DNA of 64,000 bases, from NCBI GenBank assembly GCA_024742765.1, contig JANSXT010000007.1, forward strand, positions 103,132 through 167,131, given 5' to 3'. The stretch's first letter is position 1; each line of letters begins with the position of its first letter. Source of the stretch: Phyllobacteriaceae bacterium. GTDB taxonomy: Bacteria; Pseudomonadota; Alphaproteobacteria; Rhizobiales; Rhizobiaceae. Positions 29,383 through 38,814 of this stretch are shown here, one piece after another. A program made the translations under genes and the position numbers. Below the pieces are notes generated by a model. It was not told the origin of the DNA. It saw only the letters and a list, made by a program, of their open reading frames with translations, and ran no database searches.

Positions 29383-29835
29383 ATGAAACAGTCCGGTGAA
29401 CATACCGATGCGCACGGCCGGGGTTCGACCGTCAGGCCCGCCAGGACCCGCCTTGGCCGGCTGGTCAGTTTCGCGGTGGCGGGCGGCACCGGCTTCATTG
29501 TCGACCTGGCGGTGCTGCGCGGGCTGATCGAACTGGCCGGCCTCAGCCCGTTCACCGCGCGCATTCCGGCAATCGGCGCGGCGATGCTGACCACGTGGCT
29601 GATCAACCGCACCTTCACCTTCGGGGCCAGCGGCAGGAGGGTGGGCGATGAGGCCGCGCGCTATGTCACGGTCGCCGTGATCGGCGCGGTCTTGAATTAT
29701 CTCATCTATTCCGCCGTGCTTCTGGTCACGCCCGACTGGTTCCTGCCCGAAATGGCGACGTTTGTCGCCGTCGCCTGCGTCACGGTCTTCTCCTATGTGG
29801 GCTATTCGCGCTTTGTGTTCGGCAAAAAGGGCTGA
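29383..29835 (+). CDS. GtrA family membrane protein
   Basis: A 150-residue protein with a polar N-terminus of about 25 residues and four transmembrane helices. The family pattern is LVSFAVAGGTGFIVDLAVLRGL, the loop LINRTFTFG after helix 2, and VGYSRFVFGKKG at the C-terminus. GtrA proteins are thought to flip polyprenyl-linked sugars across the inner membrane, or to support cell-surface polysaccharide synthesis. No glycosyltransferase is adjacent. The AAGGGA ribosome site is close to the ATG at 29383; an in-frame ATG at 29371 is an alternative start. Confidence 0.85.
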   Translation: MKQSGEHTDAHGRGSTVRPARTRLGRLVSFAVAGGTGFIVDLAVLRGLIELAGLSPFTARIPAIGAAMLTTWLINRTFTFGASGRRVGDEAARYVTVAVIGAVLNYLIYSAVLLVTPDWFLPEMATFVAVACVTVFSYVGYSRFVFGKKG

Positions 29836-29882
29836 GCCTTCCGGAAGGGCCGGGACTCCAAACCGGACCTGACCACGCCCAT

Positions 29883-31010
29883 ATGGACGTCATGGCCTTC
29901 GCCTTTTTCGAACAGACCCACGCCATTCACCGGCGTCATCGTTTCGCCAACCGGCTGCACACTTTCGTGCTGGTCGCCGGCTCGCTCGCCCTTCTGGCGG
30001 TGACGGCCTGGGCCATCGCCGGCACGACCGGTATCGTCTACGCGCTCATCTTCGGGGGCGTCAGCCTTCTGGCAGCCCGTCGGGTTTCGCCCTCGGTCGT
30101 CCTGCGTATGTACAAGGCAAAGCCCGTCGGGCCGGACCGGTTTCCGGCGGGCCACGCAATCGTCTCCGAGCTCTCGCGCCGCGCCGGCCTGACCCGTGCG
30201 CCCGATCTTCATGTGGTGCCCTCGCCGCTGATGAATGCGTTTGCCGTTGGCAGGCGCGACGCATCTGCCATCGCGGTGACCGACACGCTGGTGCGCAGCC
30301 TGACGGCACGCGAACTGGCCGGTGTGCTGGCCCACGAAATCACCCACATCCGAAACGAGGACATCAAGGTGATGAGCCTTGCCGATGTCGTCTCGCGGCT
30401 CACCTCGACATTGTCGACGATTGGCATTATCGCCGTCCTGTTCAACCTGTCGGGCTTCTTCCCGACCGTGCCCTGGCTCGGGATTCTTGCGATGATCGCC
30501 GCGCCCACCATCGGCAGCCTGTTGCAACTGGCCCTGTCGCGCATCCGCGAATTCGACGCCGACTATGGCGCGGCCATGCTGACCGGCGATCCGGACGGGT
30601 TGTCTTCGGCGCTCGAAAAGCTCGAAAGCGCCCATCGGCGCCGGCTCGAGGCGATGCTTCTGCCGGCGGGCCGGATGGCCGAGCCCTCCATGCTGCGGTC
30701 ACACCCGCCCACCGCCGAACGCGTCGAGCGGCTGCAGGCCCTCAAGCCGACATTGGTGCGCCCGCCGGCGCAAAGCGACACCGTGATAAGCTCGGAGCGG
30801 CCTCGCAGGACAGCGTCGTCCGTCCCGAAAATTCCCCGGCGCGAAGAGGGCCGGATGCGCGACTGGCTGGCCTTTGCCGAAACCCGTCCGCCCGTTTCGC
30901 CGGTGGTCGATGGCGTGAATGCCGATCATGCCGGCTGCGCGGACCCGCTGCATCCGCCGGCCGACCGAGCCCCGCGCATCCGCATCGGCCGCGGCGGTGT
31001 CTGGTGGTGA
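29883..31010 (+). CDS. HtpX-like M48 zinc metalloprotease
   Basis: A 375-residue membrane protease. Two transmembrane helices (about residues 28-65) precede the Zn-binding HEITH at 151-155. Two more hydrophobic segments follow, then FDADYGAAMLTGDP with the third Zn ligand region. HtpX proteases degrade misfolded inner-membrane proteins and act alongside FtsH. The C-terminal 80 residues are an extra Arg/Pro-rich tail beyond the typical HtpX length. The stop abuts the stop of the convergent gene so that the two form TGATCA. Confidence 0.88.
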   Translation: MDVMAFAFFEQTHAIHRRHRFANRLHTFVLVAGSLALLAVTAWAIAGTTGIVYALIFGGVSLLAARRVSPSVVLRMYKAKPVGPDRFPAGHAIVSELSRRAGLTRAPDLHVVPSPLMNAFAVGRRDASAIAVTDTLVRSLTARELAGVLAHEITHIRNEDIKVMSLADVVSRLTSTLSTIGIIAVLFNLSGFFPTVPWLGILAMIAAPTIGSLLQLALSRIREFDADYGAAMLTGDPDGLSSALEKLESAHRRRLEAMLLPAGRMAEPSMLRSHPPTAERVERLQALKPTLVRPPAQSDTVISSERPRRTASSVPKIPRREEGRMRDWLAFAETRPPVSPVVDGVNADHAGCADPLHPPADRAPRIRIGRGGVWW

Positions 31011-31622
31011 TCAGCCCTCAGCCCATGGCACAACCTCAAGCTCCGGCCAGCATGACTTCGCGCGTTGGGCCTTGGCCATGTGCGTGCGCTGGTTATCAAG
31101 CACAGTGTTGGGCACAAGACGAAACGCGAAGATATCGTCCAGTCCGAACGGGGCGTGAAGCCTGAGCGACCCGTCCTTTTCCAGCCGGACACCGACGGCA
31201 TGGGCGCGGCTCGTGAACCGCGCAATGCCCTCGCAGCCTGAGCGTAAAGGCGGATAGGGCACGCCGAACTTGTCTTCGAACCACAGATGAACCCGCGCCT
31301 GATTGCGGATTTCGACCGGCACCGGCAAATGCCGTGTGAACGGCGCGGCTGCCGCGATCACCCGGTCTTCGGCTGCGTAGGAAAGGTCCGTGTCGTCGAA
31401 GTAGAACAGATCGGCATCCTTGATACCGTATCCGGGCGGCCGGCCGGTCAGTGTGTTCCAAATCGTGTTGTAGAGGACGCCGGAGACCAGCCACCATTCG
31501 GGTAGGTCAAGGCCGGCTGCAGCTTCAAGGATGGGTGAGACCACCGGATCATTGCCGATGATTCGCAGGAAAGTTTCGCGCTGCTCGTCAGGTGGGCGGC
31601 CGGCATAAATGAGGTGCTGCAT
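31011..31622 (-). CDS. Nucleotidyltransferase family protein (DUF925, NTP_transf_6)
   Basis: A 203-residue protein of the COG3575/DUF925 type. Its core includes LPEWWLVSGVLYNTIWNTLTGRPPGYGIKDADLFYFDDTDLSYAAED, in which the paired Asp residues (KDADLFYFDD) form the likely metal site. VEIRNQARVHLWFEDKFG and the late IFAFRLVPN complete the signature. No biochemical role is established. The stop codon touches that of the HtpX-like gene with no space between them. Confidence 0.85.
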   Translation of the reverse strand: MQHLIYAGRPPDEQRETFLRIIGNDPVVSPILEAAAGLDLPEWWLVSGVLYNTIWNTLTGRPPGYGIKDADLFYFDDTDLSYAAEDRVIAAAAPFTRHLPVPVEIRNQARVHLWFEDKFGVPYPPLRSGCEGIARFTSRAHAVGVRLEKDGSLRLHAPFGLDDIFAFRLVPNTVLDNQRTHMAKAQRAKSCWPELEVVPWAEG

Positions 31623-31679
31623 CGGGCCAGCCTAGCCGATTCGCCATGACCCGCCTGCCGTGAAACGGACCCTGCTGAC

Positions 31680-32666
31680 TCAAACTGCCGTTCGCTCGCC
31701 GCTTTCCGCCGCCCGGTAGATCGCATCGATCGCACGCTGGTTGGCACGGGAGCTTTCGAGCGTGAAAAGCGCCTCGCCCGATCCCGCCACATGGCGCCCG
31801 AACGCGTCCACCTGGAGCTGGTACTGGTTGATGCCGGGAAAGGCGAAAGTCTGCGCCTCGCGATGATCGGCATTGTGCAGCGTCACGCGGTCGGAATCGT
31901 AGAGCCCGGCATTGAACGGCGTCTGGACCGCGATGAAGCCCTTGTCTCCGTGAAACACCATCGACTGGCGCTGGGCGAGCTGGGTGCCGACGTAAAAGTC
32001 GAGATCGAACCCGTCGAACCGCATCGTCACATTGGCGAAGATGTCGGTGCCGAAGCTGGCATCGAAATCGATCGTGGCCGCGACATCGCGGGGTTCCCGA
32101 CCTGTGACAAAGCGCGTCACCACCGTTGGATAAACGCCGATGTCGGGCAGCGCGCCGCCGCCCAGTTCGGCCACATTGCGCATGTTGCCGCCATCGCGGT
32201 TGAAATAGGAGAACCCGCCCTGCACCATCCGCAGCGTGCCGATCGCGTTGCCGGCGATGAGGTCGCGCACCTTGAGCCATTGCGGATGATAGGTGACCAT
32301 GAAGGCTTCGGAGACGATGACGCCGGCCGCATCGCGCGCCGCGATCACCGTATCGATGTCTTCGGCTTTCAGCGCCAGCGGCTTTTCGACCAGCACATGC
32401 TTGCCCGCGTTCGCCGCCTTGATCGCCCATTCCACATGGGTCGAGGTGACGGTCGGGATATAGACGGCGTCGATGGCATCGCCCTCTAGCATCGCCTCGT
32501 AGCTGTCGAACGCATGGTCGATATTGAATCGGCGCCCAAAATCGGCGGCGCGTGCGGCGTCCCGGCTGGCGACGGCGGTGACGATGCCGGTCTCGCTCTG
32601 CAGGATCGCCGGAACCACCTGCTCGCGCGCGATCTTTGCGGTCGACAAAATTCCCCAGCGCAGCAT
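31680..32666 (-). CDS. Gfo/Idh/MocA family oxidoreductase
   Basis: A 328-residue NAD(P)-dependent dehydrogenase. The Rossmann part begins WGILSTAKIAREQVVPAI and contains the EKPLALKAED motif whose Lys is catalytic. The C-terminal domain has GGGALPDIGVYPTVVTRFV with the Asp/His-type substrate residues of sugar or inositol dehydrogenases. The substrate is unknown. It follows the nadV gene on the same strand by 10 bp, so the two may be co-transcribed. Confidence 0.88.
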   Translation of the reverse strand: MLRWGILSTAKIAREQVVPAILQSETGIVTAVASRDAARAADFGRRFNIDHAFDSYEAMLEGDAIDAVYIPTVTSTHVEWAIKAANAGKHVLVEKPLALKAEDIDTVIAARDAAGVIVSEAFMVTYHPQWLKVRDLIAGNAIGTLRMVQGGFSYFNRDGGNMRNVAELGGGALPDIGVYPTVVTRFVTGREPRDVAATIDFDASFGTDIFANVTMRFDGFDLDFYVGTQLAQRQSMVFHGDKGFIAVQTPFNAGLYDSDRVTLHNADHREAQTFAFPGINQYQLQVDAFGRHVAGSGEALFTLESSRANQRAIDAIYRAAESGERTAV

Positions 32667-32676
32667 GGCGGGTCTC

Positions 32677-34065
32677 CTAATCCGATGTTGGATTGGCGCG
32701 TTCGCGGACCTCCGCGAACGTCCAGTCGCGCTTCAGGTCGCCTTTCTCCCAGACCGGCTGCATCAGGTTCTGCCGGTCGCCAATGTCCTTGAGCGGCATG
32801 GCAATCGGCGCGCCGCCTTCCATCACCACCGCCTGCCGGTAGCGCTTGGAGGCCTTGCCGGGATCGGTCTTGGGGTCCTTGGCGATGCCGTGCCAGGCGC
32901 CGTCCTTGTCCTGCCGCGCATTGGCCTTCATGGCAAAGCGCAACGTGTCGCGGTTGACCTTTTGCAGCAGCCCCGCGCCCATGCCGAAGGCAAGGTTCTC
33001 GGCCGACCAGCCACGCTCTGTCATCGCTTCGAGCAACACGCGGATGGTGCGCGGCGTGATGCCGTCGCCCTGGATGACGCGCACGCAATCGGCCAGCACC
33101 TTGTAGCCCTTGGCGTTGACGCGGTAGCCGAAAATGTCGCCCAGCATCTCGATCGTGTCGATGGGCACGCGCGTCGCATCGCCCGAGTCGGGCCGCACCA
33201 CCAGTGTCCCGCCCATCTCCTCGACCTTTTCCTTGAGCTGCTCGCCCCAGATGTTGCGCACCGCGCGGAACAGATCGTAGCTGTCGGAGACGACGGCGAC
33301 GAGCTTGCCGTCGCCGCCGAACTGCTCGACCATGTTTTCATAGGCCGCCGCCTCGCGCTCCTCGCCCCACGACGTCATGGTCGAGTGTTCGGCGGCGGGG
33401 ATCGAGAAGCCGGCCATCTCCTCGCCGTAATATTTGCGCGCGAAGACCAGCGCCGCGACCGTGTCCGTGCCCAGGAAATTGACCAGATGGGCAACCCCGC
33501 CCAGTCCCGCCTGTTCGTAACTCGTCGCGCCGCGGGCACCGAAATCGTGCAGGCGGAACGGCAGGATCGGCCCCGGATCGTCGCATGTCCGGTCGAGCGT
33601 CTCGGCGATCATCTGGCGCACATGCCAGGAGACGGTCGCAACGGTCGATGGATACCAGACCGCGCGTAAAAGCGCGGTCTCGATGAAGGTCGGCAGCCAG
33701 AAAAAGTCCGGATCGGTGTTGCGCACCTGGACCATCGGCGTGCCGGCCGGCACGACCGAACCTTCGGGCAGCGCCTCGATCATCAGCGGCAGATGGCCGC
33801 CATGGCGTTCGATCAGGAGATCCCAGCCGGGCCGGTTGAAGGGCAGCCCGTGCGCGGTGATCATCGCCTCGGCTTCGTCGACATCGGCGACGGTCACGGG
33901 CTTGGAAAGATACTCCTTGAGGAACATCTGCAGGCCGAAGAACAGCGTCACGTCATAATCGCCGCCGCGCCGCGATTCAATATAGGCCGAGATCGACGCC
34001 GTCTCCGGCGGATACTGCGCGAAATGCGAATATTTGTAGCTGTCGGTGTTGAGGATGAGGTTCAT
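32677..34065 (-). CDS. nadV: Nicotinamide phosphoribosyltransferase
   Basis: A 462-residue enzyme matching NadV/NAMPT rather than the shorter PncB. It begins NLILNTDSYKYSHFAQYPP and continues with SAYIESRRGG, FFGLQMFL and the catalytic-region FRLHDFGARGATSYEQAGLGG. VVRPDSGDATRVP and GITPRTIRVLLEAM follow. It joins nicotinamide to PRPP, giving NMN directly and bypassing deamidation to nicotinate. Such genes often travel with Nudix or PRPP synthetase genes, but here only the Gfo/Idh gene shares the strand. No NMN adenylyltransferase is in the window. Confidence 0.92.
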   Translation of the reverse strand: MNLILNTDSYKYSHFAQYPPETASISAYIESRRGGDYDVTLFFGLQMFLKEYLSKPVTVADVDEAEAMITAHGLPFNRPGWDLLIERHGGHLPLMIEALPEGSVVPAGTPMVQVRNTDPDFFWLPTFIETALLRAVWYPSTVATVSWHVRQMIAETLDRTCDDPGPILPFRLHDFGARGATSYEQAGLGGVAHLVNFLGTDTVAALVFARKYYGEEMAGFSIPAAEHSTMTSWGEEREAAAYENMVEQFGGDGKLVAVVSDSYDLFRAVRNIWGEQLKEKVEEMGGTLVVRPDSGDATRVPIDTIEMLGDIFGYRVNAKGYKVLADCVRVIQGDGITPRTIRVLLEAMTERGWSAENLAFGMGAGLLQKVNRDTLRFAMKANARQDKDGAWHGIAKDPKTDPGKASKRYRQAVVMEGGAPIAMPLKDIGDRQNLMQPVWEKGDLKRDWTFAEVRERANPTSD

Positions 34066-34175
34066 GGCTGGCTCCGACGGTGCGAGGTCCGCCTTGTGTC
34101 AGAGCCAGCGGCAGCGGGCAAGGGCGCGCCTTCCGGCGGAGCCGGCCCGTTCGGCAGCAGCCATGTGCAACTTCG

Positions 34176-34227
34176 TTGAAGTATTGAGGTACATGTATTA
34201 TATGTCAGACACGTAAAACGTATGGAG
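34176..34227 (+). promoter_or_regulatory. A/T-rich promoter/operator region of the RelBE-type pair
   Basis: TTGAAG at 34176-34181 and TATATG at 34199-34204 are 17 bp apart. TACATGTA (34190-34197) is a palindrome, and ACGT occurs twice at 34211-34221. GGAG at 34224-34227 is the ribosome site. The region is visibly richer in A/T than its surroundings, as expected for an autoregulated toxin-antitoxin promoter; individual boxes are tentative. Confidence 0.4.
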
Positions 34228-34234
34228 ATTCACC

Positions 34235-34453
34235 ATGACATCGATGTCCGTCCGCGTTGATGCGGAGATCAAGGCCCGCTGGGACAAGCTCTCCGAAGAG
34301 CACGGCTTGAACGCAAGCCACCTGATCCGTCAGGCGATCGTCGAAAAGCTCGAAGAACTCGAAGATTTCTATGTCGTCCGCAAGCGGCTGAGCGAACCGT
34401 TCGAGCCGGTGCGCGCCGAGGCGTTGTGGGAAGAACTCGGCCTTGAGGATTGA
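34235..34453 (+). CDS. RelB/DinJ-type ribbon-helix-helix antitoxin
   Basis: A 72-residue protein. The N-terminal SMSVRVDAEIKARWDKLSEEHGLNASHLIRQAIVEKLEE is a ribbon-helix-helix DNA-binding domain. The C-terminal acidic tail (EDFYVVRKRLSEPFEPVRAEALWEELGLED) would wrap the toxin. It is expected to neutralise the adjacent RelE-like protein and to repress the shared promoter. The ribosome site GGAG is 7 bp before the ATG, and the last 11 nt overlap the toxin gene. Confidence 0.88.
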   Translation: MTSMSVRVDAEIKARWDKLSEEHGLNASHLIRQAIVEKLEELEDFYVVRKRLSEPFEPVRAEALWEELGLED

Positions 34454-34742
34454 GTTTCATCCCGAGGCTCGAGAGGATTTTCTGGCGATTGGCGCAGCCG
34501 ACCAGCGGCGCATCAGGAAAGCCCTGATCGAACTGGCAGCGCTCGACGAGCCGCGCCAGCGTCTTGTTCCCTATTCGGGCAACCTGAAAGGGTTCTGGAA
34601 GCTGCGCGTCGGCGACTATCGCCTTGTCTGCGAACTGGGAGAACGGAACGGACGGTTCGTCCTCATCATCTATCTCGCGCACCGCAGCCGCGCCTATTCC
34701 AAGCGCGGCCAGCGGGCGATCAGGTCTCGCGCTGACGATTGA
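34443..34742 (+). CDS. RelE/ParE-type toxin, TTG start
   Basis: A 99-residue protein of the RelE/ParE fold: RIEFHPEAREDFLAIGAADQRRIRKALIEL at the N-terminus, then GFWKLRVGDYRLVCEL and the C-terminal FVLIIYLAHRSRAYSKRG. These strand and helix patterns match mRNA-cleaving RelE-like toxins; a ParE-like gyrase activity cannot be excluded. The start is a TTG at 34443 inside the antitoxin gene, giving coupled translation. It ends only 2 bp from the stop of pheT, which comes from the other strand. Confidence 0.88.
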   Translation: MRIEFHPEAREDFLAIGAADQRRIRKALIELAALDEPRQRLVPYSGNLKGFWKLRVGDYRLVCELGERNGRFVLIIYLAHRSRAYSKRGQRAIRSRADD

Positions 34743-34744
34743 GC

Positions 34745-37150
34745 TTACGCCCGCAGCACCCCGCCGGTCGCCTTTTCGACGCTGGCAACGATTCGGCCGC
34801 TCAGCGCTTCGAGGTCCTCGTCGGTCAGGGTCCGTTCGGTCGGCTGGATCTGCACTTCGACGGCGACCGATTTCCTGCCTTCGCCAAGCGCCGCGCCTTC
34901 GAACACATCGAACACGGTGACGCCCGTCACCAACTGCTTGTCGGCGCCGGCGACCGCGCGCTGCAGGGCGCCCGCCGCCACATCGGCGTCGACCACAAAG
35001 GCGAAGTCGCGCGTCACGGCCTGGAATGGCGACAGGTCGAGGCGCGGTTTGGTACGCGTCGCCTTGCGCTTGGGTTGGGGCAGGGCGTCGATGAAGACCT
35101 CGAAGCCGCAGACCGGGCCCTTCACGTCGAGCACTTCGAGCGAGCGCGGATGCAGTTCGCCGAAATGGCCGAGCACGGTTTTCGGGCCAAGCTTGATCAC
35201 ACCGGACCGGCCCGGATGATACCAGTCCGGCGCGCCGCGCTCGATTGTCAGCTTGTCGACGGGCGCGCCGCATGCCTCGAGCGCCGCGAGCGCGTCGGTC
35301 TTGGCGTCGAACACGCTGACCGTCTCGGCATGGCCGTCCCAGGCGCGCCCAGCGCCGGTGAGTGTCGCCGTGCCGCGTCGGATGCCGCCGGCCACACGCC
35401 GCTGACCGTCGGGCTCGTCGCTCTCATAGGTCCCGGCCACTTCGAAAAGCGCCACATCGCCATGGCCGACATTGGCGTTGCGCTGCGCTGCCGCCAGAAG
35501 GCCGGGCAGCAGCGAGGGCCGCATGTCGCTCATGTCGGCCGCAATGGGGTTGGAGAGCCCCAGCGTGGCCGCACCGCCGCCAAAGGCTTTGGCATGGGCG
35601 GCCGGAATGAACGACCAGGTGACCGCTTCCATCATGCCGCGCGCGGCGAGCGCACGCTTGGCTGCACGGGTGCGTACCTGCTGAACCGTCAGCACCCGGC
35701 CATTGACCGCGCCATGATTTTCCAGCGGCACCGGCGCGATGTTGTTGACACCGTGGATGCGCATGACTTCCTCGACCAGATCGGCCTTGCCTTCAATGTC
35801 TGGCCGCCAGGAGGGAGCCGTGACGGTAGCGCGGTCGCCAGCCCTGTCCACGGCAAAGCCGAGCCGTTCGAGAATGTCGGTGCTCTTGGCGGCATCGACA
35901 TCGGCGCCGGTCAGTCGTTTGACCTCCGCAAATGGGAAATCGACCGTCTTCGGCGCGTGACCTTCATAGCCGGTCACCTGCGTTTCGGTCGGCGTGCCGC
36001 CGCACAATTCCAGCACCATGCGCGTCGCCAGCTCCAAACCCGGCACCATGAACTCCGGATCGACGCCGCGCTCGAACCGGTAGCGCGCATCGGTGATGAT
36101 GCCCAGATCGCGGCCGGTCCGTGCGACATTGCGCGGGTTCCAAAGCGCCGATTCGATCAGCACATCGGTCGTCGTCTCGTCGCAGCCGGATGCTTCGCCG
36201 CCCATGATGCCGGCAATCGATTCGGGACCGTTATCGTCGGCGATCGTGCACATCTCGCCGGTCAGCGTATATTCTTTGCCATCAAGGCCCGTGATCGTTT
36301 CGCCGTCACTGGCGCGGCGCACCACGAGATCGCCCGTCACCTTGGCCGCATCGAACACATGCAGCGGCCGGCCCCAGCCGAAGGTGACATAGTTGGTGAT
36401 ATCGACCAGCGCGTTGATCGGCCTTAGACCGATGGCGATCAGCCGTTGCTGCATCCATTGCGGCGACGGACCGTTCTTGACGCCGCGCACCAGCCGAAGG
36501 GCAAAGCCCGGGCACAGATCCGGCGCTTCGATGCGCACATCGACCGGGCACGCCCCGACACCGGCAACGGGCGCCATGCCGATCGGCTTGAGCGTGCCGA
36601 GCCCCGCCGCGGCCAGATCGCGTGCAATGCCGTAAACGCCGGTGCAATCGGGCCGGTTCGGCGTCAGGCCGATCTCGATCACCGGATCGTCGAGTCCCGC
36701 ATAGGCGGCGAACGGCGTGCCGACCGGCGCGTCCTCGGGCAGGTCGATGATGCCGGAATGCTCGTCCGACATCTCCAGTTCGCGCTCCGAGCACATCATG
36801 CCGAAGCTTTCCACGCCGCGAATCTTGCCCACCGACAGTTCCAGATCGATGCCCGGCACATAGGTTCCCGGCGCGGCGAATGCGCCGATGAGACCGGCGC
36901 GGGCATTGGGCGCCCCGCACACCACCTGCACGGGCTTGCCGTCGCCGGCATCGACCGTCAGCACCTGCAGCTTGTCGGCGTCGGGGTGCTTTTCGGCGGT
37001 CAAGACGCGCGCGATGGTGAACGGCGCGAACTGCGCCTTGTCGTCGACATCCTCGACCTCGAGGCCGATCATGGTCAGCGCCTCGGTGATCTCGGCGAGC
37101 GATGCATCCGTGTCGAGATGGTCCTTGAGCCAGGACAGGGTGAATTTCAT
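34745..37150 (-). CDS. pheT: Phenylalanine-tRNA ligase beta subunit
   Basis: An 801-residue subunit of the alpha2-beta2 enzyme that charges tRNA-Phe. The order is the N-terminal EMAP-like tRNA-binding domain ([17 protein letters not shown], residues about 40-150), B3/4 editing domain, B5 domain ([23 protein letters not shown]), catalytic-like core and the C-terminal anticodon-binding FDX-ACB fold ([16 protein letters not shown]). Length is normal. Two unknown small genes (DUF4160 and DUF2442) separate it from pheS, and its 3' end abuts a RelE-type toxin gene. Confidence 0.96.
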   Translation of the reverse strand: MKFTLSWLKDHLDTDASLAEITEALTMIGLEVEDVDDKAQFAPFTIARVLTAEKHPDADKLQVLTVDAGDGKPVQVVCGAPNARAGLIGAFAAPGTYVPGIDLELSVGKIRGVESFGMMCSERELEMSDEHSGIIDLPEDAPVGTPFAAYAGLDDPVIEIGLTPNRPDCTGVYGIARDLAAAGLGTLKPIGMAPVAGVGACPVDVRIEAPDLCPGFALRLVRGVKNGPSPQWMQQRLIAIGLRPINALVDITNYVTFGWGRPLHVFDAAKVTGDLVVRRASDGETITGLDGKEYTLTGEMCTIADDNGPESIAGIMGGEASGCDETTTDVLIESALWNPRNVARTGRDLGIITDARYRFERGVDPEFMVPGLELATRMVLELCGGTPTETQVTGYEGHAPKTVDFPFAEVKRLTGADVDAAKSTDILERLGFAVDRAGDRATVTAPSWRPDIEGKADLVEEVMRIHGVNNIAPVPLENHGAVNGRVLTVQQVRTRAAKRALAARGMMEAVTWSFIPAAHAKAFGGGAATLGLSNPIAADMSDMRPSLLPGLLAAAQRNANVGHGDVALFEVAGTYESDEPDGQRRVAGGIRRGTATLTGAGRAWDGHAETVSVFDAKTDALAALEACGAPVDKLTIERGAPDWYHPGRSGVIKLGPKTVLGHFGELHPRSLEVLDVKGPVCGFEVFIDALPQPKRKATRTKPRLDLSPFQAVTRDFAFVVDADVAAGALQRAVAGADKQLVTGVTVFDVFEGAALGEGRKSVAVEVQIQPTERTLTDEDLEALSGRIVASVEKATGGVLRA

Positions 37151-37174
37151 GACGAGGTACTTTCGGTGCTGTGA

Positions 37175-37450
37175 TCAGGCGGCGTCGGCGGGCGCCTTGG
37201 CGTCGGGATACTTCCAGCCTCTGAGCATGCCGCGAATGGAAAGGTCTTCATCCACGTCAGGCCAATGAACGCCATCGAGCATTAGCTCGATATTGTTGCG
37301 CTGGGCCGGCGTGGCATTGGCGAGGCGCGGATACCACCATAAGGGCGTGGTCAGTTCCCGGCCGTCCGCAAGCAGCACATGCAGTCGATCCGGGTCACAC
37401 CACGCCTGCACGGGGCGGTCATTTTCGGTGTACGTGTTGGAAGAACTCAT
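37175..37450 (-). CDS. DUF2442 protein, putative antitoxin
   Basis: A 91-residue protein. The DUF2442 core is VQAWCDPDRLHVLLADGRELTTPLWWYPRLANATPAQRNNIEL, ending with VDEDLSIRGMLRG; this fold (a small beta-rich NADH-like or DNA-binding domain) is often paired with DUF4160. The ATG at 37450 has GGAGG six bases upstream; an ATG seven codons earlier has none. It overlaps the DUF4160 gene by 32 nt and precedes pheT by 24 bp. By analogy with described DUF4160/DUF2442 pairs it is the likely antitoxin, but the roles are inferred. Confidence 0.82.
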   Translation of the reverse strand: MSSSNTYTENDRPVQAWCDPDRLHVLLADGRELTTPLWWYPRLANATPAQRNNIELMLDGVHWPDVDEDLSIRGMLRGWKYPDAKAPADAA

Positions 37451-37667
37451 ACCAAGCCTCCAAAATCTCATGGTCGTGATCGTTGACCACTTCGAGAATA
37501 CGTTTCAAGTCGGTTGCCTTGAACCCTGCATGATCGGCAAATCGTATCGGTTCCAACCAGACTTTGGCCTTGCCGCCGTGTCCGGTCGCATGGACATGCG
37601 GCGGTTCATCCATGTCCGACCCGTAGAAGTGAAAGCGGATACCATACTTGCGCAGGACCGTCGGCAT
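37419..37667 (-). CDS. DUF4160 protein, putative toxin
   Basis: An 82-residue protein matching DUF4160: MPTVLRKYGIRFHFYGSDMDEPPHVHATGHGGKAKVWLEP, followed by a helical half ending ILEAWYEFFQHVHRK. The EPPH-H motif is a conserved family signature of unknown chemistry. The ATG follows the pheS stop after one base (TAGAATG), so translation is coupled to pheS. The following DUF2442 gene overlaps it by 32 nt. The pair is considered a putative type II toxin-antitoxin module; toxicity is not shown here. Confidence 0.82.
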   Translation of the reverse strand: MPTVLRKYGIRFHFYGSDMDEPPHVHATGHGGKAKVWLEPIRFADHAGFKATDLKRILEVVNDHDHEILEAWYEFFQHVHRK

Positions 37668-37668
37668 T

Positions 37669-38769
37669 CTACCGGCTCAATCCTCCGAACAGGGTCGGCA
37701 TGTCGAGCGGCCGGAAGCCATAGTGCTTCAGCCAGCGCACATCGGCGTCGAAAAAGGCGCGCAGGTCCGGCATGCCATATTTCAGCATTGCCAGACGGTC
37801 GATGCCGATGCCCCAGGCAAATCCCTGATAGACGTCCGGATCGAGTCCCCCGGCGCGCAGCACGTTGGGATGCACCATGCCGCAGCCCAAAATCTCCATC
37901 CAGTCATTGCCCTCGCCGAACCGCACCTCGCCCGGGTTCGAGCGGTCGCACTGAATGTCCACCTCAAGGCTCGGCTCGGTGAACGGGAAATAGGACGGCC
38001 GGAACCGCATGGCGACGTCAGGCACCTCGAAGAACGCCTTGCAGAATTCCTCAAGTGTCCATTTCAGATGCGCCACCGTCGTCACCTTGTCGACTACCAG
38101 ACCCTCGAGCTGATGGAACATCGGCGTGTGGGTGGCGTCCGAGTCGTGCCGGTAGGTCTTGCCGGGAATGACGATCCGGATCGGCGGCTCCTGCGCTTCC
38201 ATCGTGCGAATCTGGACCGGTGAGGTGTGCGTACGCAGCACCTTGCGCTCGCCCTTCGCGTCGGGCGCAAGGAAGAACGTGTCGTGCATCTCCCGCGCCG
38301 GATGATCCTCGGGGAAATTGAGCGCGGTGAAATTGTAATAGTCGGTCTCGATATCCGGACCTTCGGCAACCGCAAAACCCATGTCCGCGCAGATCGCCGT
38401 GATCTCGTCGATCACCTGGCTGATCGGATGGATCCGTCCGGTCTCGGCGGGCGACGGACGCACCGGCAGAGTGACATCCACCGTCTCGGTCGAAAGGCGC
38501 GCCTCGATCGCCGCATCGCGCAGTTCGGTCTTGCGGGTTGCGATCGCATCGGTGACGCGGGCCTTCAGGCCGTTCAGCGCCGGGCCCATCACCTGGCGCT
38601 CTTCGGCGCTCATCTTGCCGAGCGTCTTCATGCGCTCGGAGACCGCGCCTTTCTTGCCGATCGCTGCAACGCGCACCTGTTCGATGGCGTCCTCGTCGGC
38701 GGCCGAGGCGATGTCGGCCATCAGCGTTTGTTCAAGCTGATCGATCTCCGGTCGGGCCGTTTCGTTCAT
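37669..38769 (-). CDS. pheS: Phenylalanine-tRNA ligase alpha subunit
   Basis: A 366-residue class II synthetase subunit holding the catalytic site. It has an N-terminal coiled coil (residues 1-90), motif 1 near [10 protein letters not shown], motif 2 around [11 protein letters not shown] with the preceding R-HTSPVQIR, and motif 3 [14 protein letters not shown]. The substrate pocket segment [18 protein letters not shown] is intact. AGGGAA precedes the ATG. A minus-strand terminator lies between rplT and pheS, so pheS may have its own promoter or be controlled by attenuation. Confidence 0.96.
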   Translation of the reverse strand: MNETARPEIDQLEQTLMADIASAADEDAIEQVRVAAIGKKGAVSERMKTLGKMSAEERQVMGPALNGLKARVTDAIATRKTELRDAAIEARLSTETVDVTLPVRPSPAETGRIHPISQVIDEITAICADMGFAVAEGPDIETDYYNFTALNFPEDHPAREMHDTFFLAPDAKGERKVLRTHTSPVQIRTMEAQEPPIRIVIPGKTYRHDSDATHTPMFHQLEGLVVDKVTTVAHLKWTLEEFCKAFFEVPDVAMRFRPSYFPFTEPSLEVDIQCDRSNPGEVRFGEGNDWMEILGCGMVHPNVLRAGGLDPDVYQGFAWGIGIDRLAMLKYGMPDLRAFFDADVRWLKHYGFRPLDMPTLFGGLSR

Positions 38770-38814
38770 GACGGTTTCCCTATCTGTCCGGCGGTTCGTT
38801 TCTCACAGTCCGGC

